From 66-474 sp035606235 (lineage in GTDB: Bacteria; Pseudomonadota; Gammaproteobacteria; Xanthomonadales; Rhodanobacteraceae): 64,000 nt of DNA. The first letter of the stretch is position 1; each line of letters opens with the position of its first letter. A program made the position numbers and the translations under genes. The DNA is taken from contig DATNFU010000016.1 of assembly GCA_035606235.1 (NCBI GenBank), positions 1-64,000 on the forward strand, written 5' to 3'. The notes under the pieces are model-generated. The model was not told where the DNA came from. It did no database searches and saw nothing but the letters and a program-made list of their open reading frames with translations. Below, in pieces: positions 16,596-25,170 of the stretch.

Positions 16596-17990
16596 CTACT
16601 TCCGTACGCGCCTGATCATGCGCCGGCGCTTGCGTTGCTGGCTTTCGGTCAGCGTATTGCGGCGGCCGGCAAACGGATTTTCGCCTTCGCGGAATTCGAC
16701 CCGCACCGGTGTGCCTTCCAGCTTGTAGCGCTTGCGGAAAAAGTTTTCCAGGTAGCGGCGGTAACTGTCGGCGATGTGTTTGGTGCGGGTGCCATGAATC
16801 ACGATGGTCGGCGGATTGCGTCCACCCGGGTGCGCGAAGCGCAGCTTCGGGGAATGGCCGCGTACCAGCGGCGGCTGATGTCCGGCGAGTGCTTTTTCCA
16901 GCGTGCGGGTCAGATCGGACGTGCCCAGTTCGCGGGTGGCTGACGAATGCGCGCGATCCACGCTGCGCATCAGCTCGCGCAAGCCGGAACCGTGTTTGCC
17001 GGAAATGAAAACCGGTTTGGCCCAGGCGACGAAATCGAGCTTGCGCGACAAGCCGTCGCGGCAGCGTTCGCGATCGTAAGTCGAAAGCCCATCCCACTTG
17101 TTGGCGGCGATTACCAGCGCGCGGCCGGCATCCAGCACCTGGCCGATCAGGTTCAGATCCTGATCCGACACACCTTCGCTCGCATCCAGCAACACGATTG
17201 CGACTTGCGCGGCGGCGATGGATTGCAGCGTCTTGATGACGCTGAATTTCTCCAGGGCATCCTCAACCCGGCCCCGACGGCGCACGCCGGCGGTATCGAT
17301 CAGGGTGTAGCGCTTGCCGTCGCGCTCCAGCGGTACATGGATCGAGTCCCGTGTTGTGCCGGCAACTTCCGACACCACCACGCGGTCCTCGCCGAGCAGG
17401 CGATTGACCAGGGTGGACTTGCCGACATTCGGTCGGCCGATGATGGCCACCCGCGTGCCGGCATTCTCGTCATCGAGATTGATATCCGGCTCGTCGTCCT
17501 CGGGCAACCGCGCCAGCAACTGGGCGACCAGTTCGTCAAGGCCGCGCGCATGCGCGGAGGCGATCGCCAGCGGATCGGCGAGGCCCAGCCCGGAAAATTC
17601 TGCAAGCGCGGTCTGGATATCCAGACCGTCAGTCTTGTTGACTGCGAGCAATGTCGGCTTGCCGGCGCGACGCAATTCGTCGAGGATCGCGCGATCCTGC
17701 GGTAACAGACCTTCGCGCGCATCCACCAGCAAAACGCAGGCTTGCGACTCCTCTATCGCGAGCCGCACCTGGCGCGCCGTCAGCACGTCGATGTCGATTT
17801 CTTCGCCGGAAAGTCCGCCGGTGTCAACCAGCACGAACGGCCGCGCGCCCAGCCGGCAGAAGCCGTAATGACGATCGCGGGTGACTCCGGGCAGATCCGC
17901 GACCAGCGCATCGCGCGAACGCGTCAGCACGTTGAACAGCGTGGACTTGCCTACATTCGGACGGCCAACGAGTGCGACGACGGGCAGCAT
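16596..17990 (-). CDS. der: Ribosome biogenesis GTPase Der (EngA)
   Basis: An essential double-GTPase that acts in 50S subunit assembly. Both G domains are complete: GRPNVGKST near residue 9 with VTRDRHYG and DTGG, and a second GRPNVGKST near 190 with TTRDSI and DTAG. NKTD and NKWD supply the guanine specificity. The C-terminal KH-like domain and basic tail (QQRKRRRMIRRVRK) are present. The length of 464 residues is typical. It ends a series reading rlmN, pilF, rodZ, yfgM-like, bamB, der. Confidence 0.97.
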   Translation of the reverse strand: MLPVVALVGRPNVGKSTLFNVLTRSRDALVADLPGVTRDRHYGFCRLGARPFVLVDTGGLSGEEIDIDVLTARQVRLAIEESQACVLLVDAREGLLPQDRAILDELRRAGKPTLLAVNKTDGLDIQTALAEFSGLGLADPLAIASAHARGLDELVAQLLARLPEDDEPDINLDDENAGTRVAIIGRPNVGKSTLVNRLLGEDRVVVSEVAGTTRDSIHVPLERDGKRYTLIDTAGVRRRGRVEDALEKFSVIKTLQSIAAAQVAIVLLDASEGVSDQDLNLIGQVLDAGRALVIAANKWDGLSTYDRERCRDGLSRKLDFVAWAKPVFISGKHGSGLRELMRSVDRAHSSATRELGTSDLTRTLEKALAGHQPPLVRGHSPKLRFAHPGGRNPPTIVIHGTRTKHIADSYRRYLENFFRKRYKLEGTPVRVEFREGENPFAGRRNTLTESQQRKRRRMIRRVRK

Positions 17991-18224
17991 GAGATCAATG
18001 AAGGACCCTGTGGGCTATGCGACTTGGGGATTGCTGTCGCGCGAGCAACCATCCATGGGGCGTTCTCCGATCGGCATCCTGCCTCACCCGAGACCTTTGC
18101 ACGCCACGCCATTCAAGCATCGCGCAAGCGCCAAAGGTTTCGACCTGCGCTGCGGCACACAAGCTGCCTGCGCCCGTTACGCTTTTCAACCACTCACGAA
18201 TCCGGCCGTCGACAGCGCTGCTGC

Positions 18225-19448
18225 CTACGGAGGCGTCGGAACGCGATACGCGGCGATATTGCCGGACTCATCCTCGACGAACACGGTGTCGCCGACCACC
18301 AGCGGGCGCGCCCGGATCGCATCCTTGGACAGGCGCGTCCGCGCGGCGAAGCTGCCATCCTTCAGATTCAGCCAGTGCACGTAGCCTTCCAGATCGCCGA
18401 CCACCGCGTAATGACCTTGCACGGCGGGCGGGCTCAACCAGCGATATTGCAGCGCATCCTGCTTCCACATATCGGAGCCGGAGCCGGCATCGAAGGCCCA
18501 CACCTGCGATTGGTCGTCCACACCCACCAGTTGCTTGTCGGCCACAGCCACGCCGACATAGCTCGAGAACGGACGATTCCAGTTGACCTTGCCTGTCGGC
18601 GCGTCTATCGAGACGAGTTGCCCGTGATAGGCGGTTGCGTACAACGCATCGCCATCCAGTTGCAGCATGTCGTCGGCGTCATTCAACTTTTCGATGTCGC
18701 TGCGGCCTTCGCCTTTGGCGATCGTCTGTTGCCATTGCGCGCTGCCGGTGTCGCCGCGCAGCGCGACGATCTTGCCGTCATCGCTGCCGAAGAACACCAC
18801 GCCATGCGCAACCAGCAACGGGCCATTGCCGCGCAGGCTTAGCAGCGGCACGTTGGCTTGATCATTGACCCACTTGCGCTGACCGGTCGCGGCGTCCAGC
18901 GCATAAATGCGGCCGTCGTTGGTACGCGCATACACCACGCCATTGTCGATGACCGGCGGGCTGACCACCTCATCGGAGACTTCCGCGGCCCAACGTTGCT
19001 TGCCGGTCGCCGCATCCATGCCGTACACATGGCCATCCAGCGTGCCGACCGCCAGCAGGTCGCCGCTGACCGTCGGGCCGCCGGCGTACAGTGCATCGGC
19101 GTAACGCTTGTGCCCGAAACCGAACCAGCCTTGCGTGCGCGTGTCGTCGCGCCAGATCGTCTTGCCGGTGGCGGCATCCAGCGCGGCCAGCTTGCCATCC
19201 ACGCTGGCGACGTAAAGCTTGCCATCCGCATAAGCCGGCGCCAGCCGAATGCCCGAGCGCCCGGAGCCATCGCCGATGCTGTCCTTCCAGAGCCGCTGTA
19301 CCTGCACGCTCGGGACGAACTTGGTGAGTTCGCGTGGCGGCTGCACGTTGTCCTTGCCGCTGATGATCTTGCTGATCAGGCTGCAACCGGTGAACGCCGA
19401 CAGCGTTGCCAGCAGAAGCAACATGAGGAGTGGACGGTAATGTCCCAT
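18225..19448 (-). CDS. bamB: Outer membrane assembly lipoprotein BamB
   Basis: A 407-residue lipoprotein with signal peptide and lipobox LSAFTGC (Cys22). It is followed by an eight-blade beta-propeller made of PQQ/YWTD-like repeats such as VYARTNDGRIYALDAATGQ. BamB is the accessory scaffold of the BAM complex that inserts beta-barrel proteins into the outer membrane. The start MGHYRP is chosen because it directly precedes the signal peptide; longer starts would add about 40 residues ahead of it. A 234-bp gap separates it from der downstream, in which I see no gene. Confidence 0.95.
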   Translation of the reverse strand: MGHYRPLLMLLLLATLSAFTGCSLISKIISGKDNVQPPRELTKFVPSVQVQRLWKDSIGDGSGRSGIRLAPAYADGKLYVASVDGKLAALDAATGKTIWRDDTRTQGWFGFGHKRYADALYAGGPTVSGDLLAVGTLDGHVYGMDAATGKQRWAAEVSDEVVSPPVIDNGVVYARTNDGRIYALDAATGQRKWVNDQANVPLLSLRGNGPLLVAHGVVFFGSDDGKIVALRGDTGSAQWQQTIAKGEGRSDIEKLNDADDMLQLDGDALYATAYHGQLVSIDAPTGKVNWNRPFSSYVGVAVADKQLVGVDDQSQVWAFDAGSGSDMWKQDALQYRWLSPPAVQGHYAVVGDLEGYVHWLNLKDGSFAARTRLSKDAIRARPLVVGDTVFVEDESGNIAAYRVPTPP

Positions 19449-19561
19449 GTGGAAGATGGAACGGCCAGCGGATCGCGGGGTTGGGCAATGCCCTGGAGCG
19501 AGGGCGAGACCAAGCGAGCCACTTCCGAAACGGGCGTTGCCGTCCAATGAATGATGTCGCT

Positions 19562-20263
19562 TCATGTGCCCTGTTTCCCGGGTGCGGTCGTTTTGGAGAC
19601 GCTGGGCGCGGCGGTCGCGCCGCCGGCCTGCGCGAGATTGTCGAGCTTCATCTGCAAGGCATCGCGCATGCCCGGTACCGTATGGGCCGACAGCGCCGCC
19701 AGGGCATTCGCGTATGCGCTGCGCGCTTGCGCCTCGCGCCCCAGTTTGAGCAGCGCGTCGCCGCGGAGTTCCTCAAGCGTGGCGCGATAGCTGTCATCCG
19801 GCACGCCGCCGAGCAGCGTCAGTGCCTGCTGCGCGTGATCCTGGGCCAGCTCGACGCGCGCCAGCCGCAGCATATAAACGGCGTGCAGCGCCGGCGTGGG
19901 GCTGTGATCCACCGCCCATTGCAACGCAGCCTGCGCCGCATCGAGCTTGCCCTGCGCCACCGCGACGTTGGCGCGCGCGGCGGCGCCCAGCGCGGCATAC
20001 GGCGTATCGACGTAGCTTTTTTCCAGCGCGGTGGCCGCGCTGTCGACCTGCGCATCCTGGCCGGCCGCCAATGCGGATTCCAGCGCGACGTATTGTTCCG
20101 CGGCCTGGGCGTGATGTCCGGCGCGGTGCGACTGCCATTGGCGCCAACCGAAAATCAGCGCCAGTGCCAGCACCACGCCGACGACGATGGACAGCCCATT
20201 TTCGCGCAACCATTTGCGCAACTGTTCGCTTTGCTCGTATTCGTCGTAATCGTCAAAAGCCAT
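19562..20263 (-). CDS. YfgM-like membrane-anchored TPR protein
   Basis: A 233-residue protein starting MAFDDYDEYEQSEQLRKWLRENG, with one membrane segment (about 24-42, LSIVVGVVLALALIFGW) and a periplasmic TPR-like domain with helices through residue 210. This is the YfgM pattern. In E. coli YfgM is an ancillary protein of the Sec translocon that hands proteins to periplasmic chaperones. The position directly upstream of bamB is the usual one. The tail after about 212 is disordered (Ala/Thr/Ser). Confidence 0.88.
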   Translation of the reverse strand: MAFDDYDEYEQSEQLRKWLRENGLSIVVGVVLALALIFGWRQWQSHRAGHHAQAAEQYVALESALAAGQDAQVDSAATALEKSYVDTPYAALGAAARANVAVAQGKLDAAQAALQWAVDHSPTPALHAVYMLRLARVELAQDHAQQALTLLGGVPDDSYRATLEELRGDALLKLGREAQARSAYANALAALSAHTVPGMRDALQMKLDNLAQAGGATAAPSVSKTTAPGKQGT

Positions 20264-20670
20264 TAGGGAGAACTCTGATCAGTCGTGATAGGGCTTTGCT
20301 CTAACCCGCATCTTCATATCTCCACAACATCAAGCCGCGCAGGCGACGGTTGATCCTCCCTTTCCTCAAGGGACTGAACAGCCGCCAAGCTGTGGATGCC
20401 TCCAGACCGTGCCACAAAGCCGCCGCGCCAGTGCGCGGGCGGACAAGGATAACCGAAACCGCGGGATAGTCGGCCAATCCGCTTGCGAGCGAATCGAAAA
20501 GCGTTGCGGACCAAAGCCGGGGCTCGCGCCGCCGGGCGCCAGGAGCCACCGTTTACCTGCCCATACAACGGGATTTCCGGGTCCGCAAAGCGGCACACCG
20601 TGTACCGGGCCGGTCATGTACCGGATGCCAGGCGCGCGTATCCCGAACGGTGCAGCTTCGCAACCGCCCG
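20264..20670. other. 407-bp gap with no recognised gene between rodZ and the yfgM-like gene
   Basis: No conserved protein, tRNA or common small RNA was recognised here. In many relatives ispG and hisS occupy this position. Open frames exist on the minus strand (for example 20301-20549), but they read as arginine/alanine-rich shadow sequence without motifs. It must at least contain the promoter for the yfgM-like gene. Confidence 0.5.
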
Positions 20671-21654
20671 TCAGCCGTTGCCGTTTGCCGCCGGTGCGAA
20701 CACCTGGAAGCGCGCGGTGTTGGCGCGTCGGTAAGGCGCCAGCGACAGCGGCTTGCCATCGCTGCTGGCCTCAATGCCATCAGCATTGCCGATGGTGATG
20801 CTCAGCGGTGCTGTGCTGTGATAACTGCGCGTCTCGCCCGCGTGCAGCATGCCGGAATCGAGCGTCTTGCCATTGGCATCCGCCACCTCTACCCAGCTTG
20901 CCGCGCTGGCGCGCAAGGTCAGCACATGATCCGAAGTGCTGGCGGCGGGAGCGCTCGCAACCTGTGGTGACGCGGGAGCCGTAGTGGCGGAATCCAGATT
21001 CATCGCCGGGAACGGCGTCATCGAAGCGAGCAGCGGCTGTTCCTGCGCAGACGTCGCGACGGGCGTCTTGATCGCCTGCGTCACCTGCGCGGGCGCCGCG
21101 CTGGTCGGCGAGTTGTCCAAGGGCGCGATGCGGGTCAACTGATTGTCCAGTCCGCCGCGCAGGCCGAGCCACACCAGCGGCACCGCGACCGTCGCGGTCA
21201 GCACGATGTACGTTGCCGCCGCGCCGTAGCGCCGCAGCCAGTTGCCACGCAGCGCGCTGCCGGTCGGGATCAGCACGGGTTCCCGCACCGGCGCCACCAC
21301 CCGCAGTGCCGCCTCGACCGCGAAGCTCGGCACATTGAGAAAGCGCGCATAACTGTGCAAGGCGCCGCGCGTGAAAACATGATCCTCGGCGCTGCCGAGG
21401 TCGCCGGCTTCCAGCCGCGCCAGCACCCGCGCGGGCAGACGCAGCGATTGTCCGCAAGCCGATAGCTCCAGTCCGCGTGATTCACGTGCGGCTTTCAGGC
21501 GCGCGCCGATGTCATTCGCGGATTCGGCGGCCGGGCCGCCCGCACCCGCGTAGGCGCTGAGGTCTTCGGCACGCAAGCGCATTTCGGCGAAAGCAGGCTG
21601 CGAGGATGCATCGTTGGTCTGGAACAGGTCGGCATTGCGCTCAGGGATGTTCAT
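20671..21654 (-). CDS. rodZ: RodZ-like helix-turn-helix membrane protein
   Basis: A 327-residue protein. It has a Cro/CI-type HTH domain (about 47-112: DIGARLKAARESRGLELSAC, then LEAGD and YARFLN), one membrane helix (about 144-165), a Pro/Ala/Thr/Ser-rich linker, and a C-terminal beta domain of the DUF4115/RodZ type (WVEVADANGKTLDSGML). RodZ links MreB filaments to the cell envelope to maintain rod shape. The start overlaps the pilF stop by four bases (ATGA), so translation is coupled. Confidence 0.88.
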   Translation of the reverse strand: MNIPERNADLFQTNDASSQPAFAEMRLRAEDLSAYAGAGGPAAESANDIGARLKAARESRGLELSACGQSLRLPARVLARLEAGDLGSAEDHVFTRGALHSYARFLNVPSFAVEAALRVVAPVREPVLIPTGSALRGNWLRRYGAAATYIVLTATVAVPLVWLGLRGGLDNQLTRIAPLDNSPTSAAPAQVTQAIKTPVATSAQEQPLLASMTPFPAMNLDSATTAPASPQVASAPAASTSDHVLTLRASAASWVEVADANGKTLDSGMLHAGETRSYHSTAPLSITIGNADGIEASSDGKPLSLAPYRRANTARFQVFAPAANGNG

Positions 21655-22496
21655 TGCGGACTGCCAGCAAGTTGCTGCGCCTGATCCGATTCCGGGAACT
21701 GGTCACGCAGACGATTGGCGTAATTCCGGGCGGCATCCGCGTCGCCCAGGCGGGATTCAATTTGATAACCGAGCAGCAGTGAGTCGGGGGTTGCCTGCCC
21801 CTGCGCCTCGAACCTTTGCAGGAACGCGCGCGCATGAAAGGCATCGTTGCTGGCGTACAGCACGTGTGCCATCTGGTACAGCGCATCCGGATAATTGGGA
21901 TCGAGGCTCAGCGCCTTGCGCAGATAACCTTCCGCGCCGGCGTTGTCGCCGCTGCGCGCCAGGCATTCGCCTGCGTTGGTGTTGGCCTTGGCGGGCGTCG
22001 AGTAGAACGGGTCGGACAGCGCGCGCTGGAAGTACGCCATCGCTTCCTTCTCGCGGCCGTTGTGGCACAGGAAGTAGCCGAGATTATTGTTGGTATCGCC
22101 GTTCTTCGGATCGATCGCCAGCGCGCGGCGGTATTCCTGCTCGGCCTGCTGCGGCAAATGCACGCGTTCGTCGAGGATCGCAAGCATGGTGTGCGCCGGG
22201 ATGTAATCCGGATCGAAGCCGATCGCCATCTCGAATTTCTGGTCGGCGCTCTTCAGGTCGCCGCGCGCCATCAACTGCGCGCCGAGTTCCGTGTGCACCT
22301 GGGCGGCCTCGCGCTTCTGATCCTGCTTGGTGTCCTGCGGTTCGTTCTTGAGATTGTTGATGCCGGTGTCGTATTTGATGATCTTGTTGCGCGAACAGGC
22401 ACCGGCACCAAGCGCCAGCACGCCGAGAACCAGCAACTTCAAGAGCGCAGACCACACGGCCGGCTGCTTGATCTTCGCGGTCGTGGACCAACGCAT
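21651..22496 (-). CDS. pilF: Type IV pilus pilotin PilF (PilW) lipoprotein
   Basis: A 281-residue lipoprotein: signal peptide with lipobox ALGAGAC (Cys34), then five or six TPR units, such as HTELGAQLMARGDLKSADQK and NTNAGECLARSGDNAGAEG. PilF is the pilotin that carries the PilQ secretin to the outer membrane. The ATG at 22496 is chosen because AAGGG, inside the end of rlmN, lies about 8 bases upstream. It starts just inside the 3' end of rlmN and overlaps rodZ by four bases, a compact rlmN-pilF-rodZ operon. Confidence 0.93.
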   Translation of the reverse strand: MRWSTTAKIKQPAVWSALLKLLVLGVLALGAGACSRNKIIKYDTGINNLKNEPQDTKQDQKREAAQVHTELGAQLMARGDLKSADQKFEMAIGFDPDYIPAHTMLAILDERVHLPQQAEQEYRRALAIDPKNGDTNNNLGYFLCHNGREKEAMAYFQRALSDPFYSTPAKANTNAGECLARSGDNAGAEGYLRKALSLDPNYPDALYQMAHVLYASNDAFHARAFLQRFEAQGQATPDSLLLGYQIESRLGDADAARNYANRLRDQFPESDQAQQLAGSPQ

Positions 22497-22506
22497 GAGC
22501 CAACCC

Positions 22507-23640
22507 TTACGCGGCATGGGCCTGCCCCGGTTGCGCGCCTTCCACGCGGCGGCGGAATTCGGCATGCCGGCGCGTGCGATCCAGCACCTGTCCCTTCAAC
22601 TGGCCGCAGGCCGCATCGATATCGTCGCCGCGCGTGCGCCGCACCATCGCCTGCACGTCTGCATCCAGCAGGATCTTCTGGAATGCGCGAATCACGGTTT
22701 CATCGGAGCGCGTGTATTGCGTCCCAGGGAACGGATTGAACGGAATCAGGTTCACTTTCGCCGGCAGGCGGCGCATCAGCTTGACCAACTGCCTGGCAAG
22801 CTGCGGTGTATCGTTGATGCCCTGCATCAAGGTGTACTCGAAAGTGATCGTGGTGCGCGGACGCTTTGCCGCATAACGCGCGCAGGCATCCAGCAATTGG
22901 TCGATCGGATATTTCTTGTTGAGCGGCACCAGTTGCGTGCGCAACTCGTCGTTGGGCGCGTGCAGGGATACCGCCAGCGACACATCGCTGACTTCCGACA
23001 ACCTGTCGATCATCGGCACCAACCCGGCGGTGGAAAGCGTGACACGCTTGTTGGCGAGACCGAAGCCCAGATCGTCGCGCATCAGGTTCATCGCGCGCAC
23101 GACATTGTCGAAGTTGAGCAGCGGCTCACCCATGCCCATCATCACCACGTTGGTGATGCGGCGCTGCTGGTGGGTGACGTTGCCGAGATGTTTGGCGGCG
23201 ACCCAGACCTGGCCGATGATTTCGGCGGCCGAAAGATTGCGGTTGAAGCCCTGCATCCCGGTCGAGCAGAACGTGCAGTTCAGCGCGCAGCCAACCTGGG
23301 ACGATACGCAAAGCGTGCCGCGCGTGGGTTCCGGGATGTACACCGTCTCGATCGCGTTGCCGCCATCCATGCCCAGCAACCATTTGTGGGTGCCGTCGCT
23401 GGAAGCTTTGTCCAGCAAGGCTTTGGGCGGGCCGACATACGCTGACCCGGTCAGCTTGGCGCGCAGCGACTTGCCGAGATCCGTCATTGCCTCGAAATTG
23501 TCCTCGAGGCGATGGTGGATCCACTTCATCACCTGGTCGGCGCGATACGGCTTTTCGCCGAGCTGCGCGAAGAACTCGCGCAGCTCGTTGCGATCCAGGC
23601 CGAGCAGGTTTGTTTTCGCGCTAGCGGTGATCTGGTTCAT
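22507..23640 (-). CDS. rlmN: 23S rRNA (adenine-2503)/tRNA (adenine-37) C2-methyltransferase RlmN
   Basis: A radical-SAM enzyme that methylates C2 of A2503 in 23S rRNA and A37 of several tRNAs. The iron-sulfur cluster motif CALNCTFC (Cys118, 122, 125) is present. The protein also has MGMGEPLLNF and the late Cys (DIDAACGQL) that carries the methyl intermediate. The 377-residue length is normal. The start MNQITAS follows a 63-bp gap from ndk. Confidence 0.96.
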   Translation of the reverse strand: MNQITASAKTNLLGLDRNELREFFAQLGEKPYRADQVMKWIHHRLEDNFEAMTDLGKSLRAKLTGSAYVGPPKALLDKASSDGTHKWLLGMDGGNAIETVYIPEPTRGTLCVSSQVGCALNCTFCSTGMQGFNRNLSAAEIIGQVWVAAKHLGNVTHQQRRITNVVMMGMGEPLLNFDNVVRAMNLMRDDLGFGLANKRVTLSTAGLVPMIDRLSEVSDVSLAVSLHAPNDELRTQLVPLNKKYPIDQLLDACARYAAKRPRTTITFEYTLMQGINDTPQLARQLVKLMRRLPAKVNLIPFNPFPGTQYTRSDETVIRAFQKILLDADVQAMVRRTRGDDIDAACGQLKGQVLDRTRRHAEFRRRVEGAQPGQAHAA

Positions 23641-23703
23641 TTGAAAGTGCGGACACGAATGTCTGCTTTTTGATCCTCGCGTCCACGGACGAACGCATCG
23701 ACA

Positions 23704-24123
23704 CTAAAAAACTTCTATATCGGCAAAGAAGTAACCGATCTCGAACTTCGCCGTTTCCGGCGCATCCGAACCATGCACCGCGTTGGCATCGATGCTCTGC
23801 GCGAAATCCGCGCGGATGGTGCCAGGCGCCGCGTCCTTGGGGTTGGTCGCGCCCATCAGTTCCCGGTTCCTAGCGATCGCGCCTTCACCTTGCAACACCT
23901 GAATCATCACCGGGCCCGAGATCATGAATTCGACCAGCGGTTTGAAGAACGGACGTTCGCGATGCACCGCGTAAAAGCCTTCGGCCTCCCCGCGTGACAG
24001 CTGTTTCATTTTTGCCGCAATGATCTTCAATCCGGCTTGCTCGAAACGTGCGTAGATCTGCCCAATGACATTCTTCGCCACGGCATCGGGTTTGATGATG
24101 GACAAGGTACGCTCGAGCGTCAT
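23704..24123 (-). CDS. ndk: Nucleoside diphosphate kinase
   Basis: Equalises nucleoside triphosphate pools by phosphate transfer through a phospho-His. The 139-residue protein starts TLERTLSIIKPDAV and carries the active site NAVHGSD (His117), preceded by GATNPKDAAPGTIR. It is almost invariant in length. It stands alone or heads the rlmN series, 63 bp upstream of rlmN. Confidence 0.97.
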   Translation of the reverse strand: MTLERTLSIIKPDAVAKNVIGQIYARFEQAGLKIIAAKMKQLSRGEAEGFYAVHRERPFFKPLVEFMISGPVMIQVLQGEGAIARNRELMGATNPKDAAPGTIRADFAQSIDANAVHGSDAPETAKFEIGYFFADIEVF

Positions 24124-24349
24124 GCAATTCCTCGCGGGTTCGTGTGGTTGAAATGATGGACGCGCCGATGCGGACGCGAATCCTCCGCATCCCTGCGCCG
24201 TCCCTGAAAGTCACTTTCCCCGCTGGCCCGAGATTACGACCAAAATCACGGCCAAATGCAGAGTTAGCTCACAAAATATTCGTTGATTCTAGCCCAACCG
24301 CAAATTGTCCGCACCCTCGCCGAAGAGGCCGGCGTCGCGTCCTCCCGCG

Positions 24350-24378
24350 TTGACCCCAACGGCGGCCTCGCCTAGACT
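24350..24378 (+). promoter_or_regulatory. Sigma-70-like promoter of the TetR gene
   Basis: TTGACC (24350-24355), a 17-bp spacer and TAGACT (24373-24378). Initiation would fall near 24385, inside the palindromic operator, giving a leader of about 85 bases. Confidence 0.6.
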
Positions 24379-24395
24379 TCAAACGATTGTTTGAA
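24378..24395 (+). promoter_or_regulatory. PsrA-like operator palindrome
   Basis: TTCAAACGATTGTTTGAA: perfect 7-bp arms around GATT. It fits the CAAAC(N2-4)GTTTG pattern known for PsrA-type fatty-acid-responsive repressors. It covers the predicted start of transcription of the adjacent TetR gene, as expected for an autorepressor. Confidence 0.7.
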
Positions 24396-24468
24396 TGTTT
24401 GGTTTTCCGTTCCCCCGGAACGCGAGATCAAACAGCGGCGCCCTGTCCGCGCTCTTAAATTTCCGGCC

Positions 24469-25089
24469 ATGACCGATATCCCCGGCTTTTCGACCAAGCA
24501 GCGCATCCTCGAAGCTGCCGAGGATCTATTCGCAAAACACGGATTTGCGGGCGCTTCGCTGCGTCAGGTCACCACCGCCGCGAACGTCAACCTGGCCGCG
24601 GTCAACTATCATTTCGGCTCCAAGGAAAGGTTGATCGAGGAAGTGTTCCGGCGCCGCCTGGACGAACTCAACGCACGTCGTCTCGCGGCCCTGAAACGGG
24701 TACTGGCCAAACCCGAACCCGCGCTGGAGGATGTGCTGGCCGCTTTCGTCAAACCTGCGCTGGAGTTGTCGCTGGATCGCAAGGGTGGCCCCGCCTTCGT
24801 ACGTGTGCTGGCGCGCGCCTACGCCGAGCACAACGAGCGTCTGCGCAAGTTCCTCTCCGACAACTACGGTCACGTGCTGAAGGAATTCGCAGCGGCCTTC
24901 GCGCGATTGCTGCCGCAGTTGGACAAGGAAGAGCTGTACTGGCGGCTGGATATCGTGGCCGGAGCCCTGACCTACGCGATGGCGGATTTCGGTGTGATCA
25001 AGCGCCGCAGCGGCCAATCCGAACGGGATTATCGCGAGCGCGCCGCGCAGCACCTGATCCGTTTCGCCGCAGCAGGGTTGCGGGAATGA
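24469..25089 (+). CDS. TetR-family regulator, probable fatty-acid-responsive (PsrA-like) repressor
   Basis: A 206-residue TetR regulator. The N-terminal HTH (about 10-55: TKQRILEAAEDLFAKHGFAG, then VNLAAVNYHFGSK) is canonical, and the C-terminal helical domain would bind the ligand. Position argues for control of fatty-acid degradation: the next two genes on the same strand encode beta-oxidation enzymes, the first only 81 bp away. The operator over its promoter matches the PsrA motif, the long-chain-fatty-acid sensor of Pseudomonas and Xanthomonas relatives. The start MTDIPGF is preferred over a longer frame that would cross the operator. Confidence 0.88.
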   Translation: MTDIPGFSTKQRILEAAEDLFAKHGFAGASLRQVTTAANVNLAAVNYHFGSKERLIEEVFRRRLDELNARRLAALKRVLAKPEPALEDVLAAFVKPALELSLDRKGGPAFVRVLARAYAEHNERLRKFLSDNYGHVLKEFAAAFARLLPQLDKEELYWRLDIVAGALTYAMADFGVIKRRSGQSERDYRERAAQHLIRFAAAGLRE

Positions 25090-25170
25090 ACCTGCCTTGC
25101 GCGATCCGCATTGTCGTTTGGGCTTGTTGTCACTGTTCGTAAATTGCGCTGCTTCGCTTCGGAGATATTG

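Larger units (their letters stand above)
24124..24468. other. 345-bp divergent control region between ndk and the TetR gene
   Basis: There is no gene here. It holds a sigma-70-type promoter for the TetR gene (24350-24378) and an 18-bp palindromic operator (24378-24395), listed separately. An AT-rich stretch at about 24270-24290 is a likely place for the ndk promoter on the minus strand. Confidence 0.6.

Noticed and set aside
20301..20549. Small open frame on the minus strand in the rodZ-yfgM gap
   Set aside because: Arginine- and alanine-rich with no recognisable motif, no ribosome-binding site, and typical of shadow frames in GC-rich DNA.
24391..24468. Longer N-terminus for the TetR regulator
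   Set aside because: It would begin inside the palindromic operator and add sequence without homology; the ATG at 24469 gives the normal TetR start.
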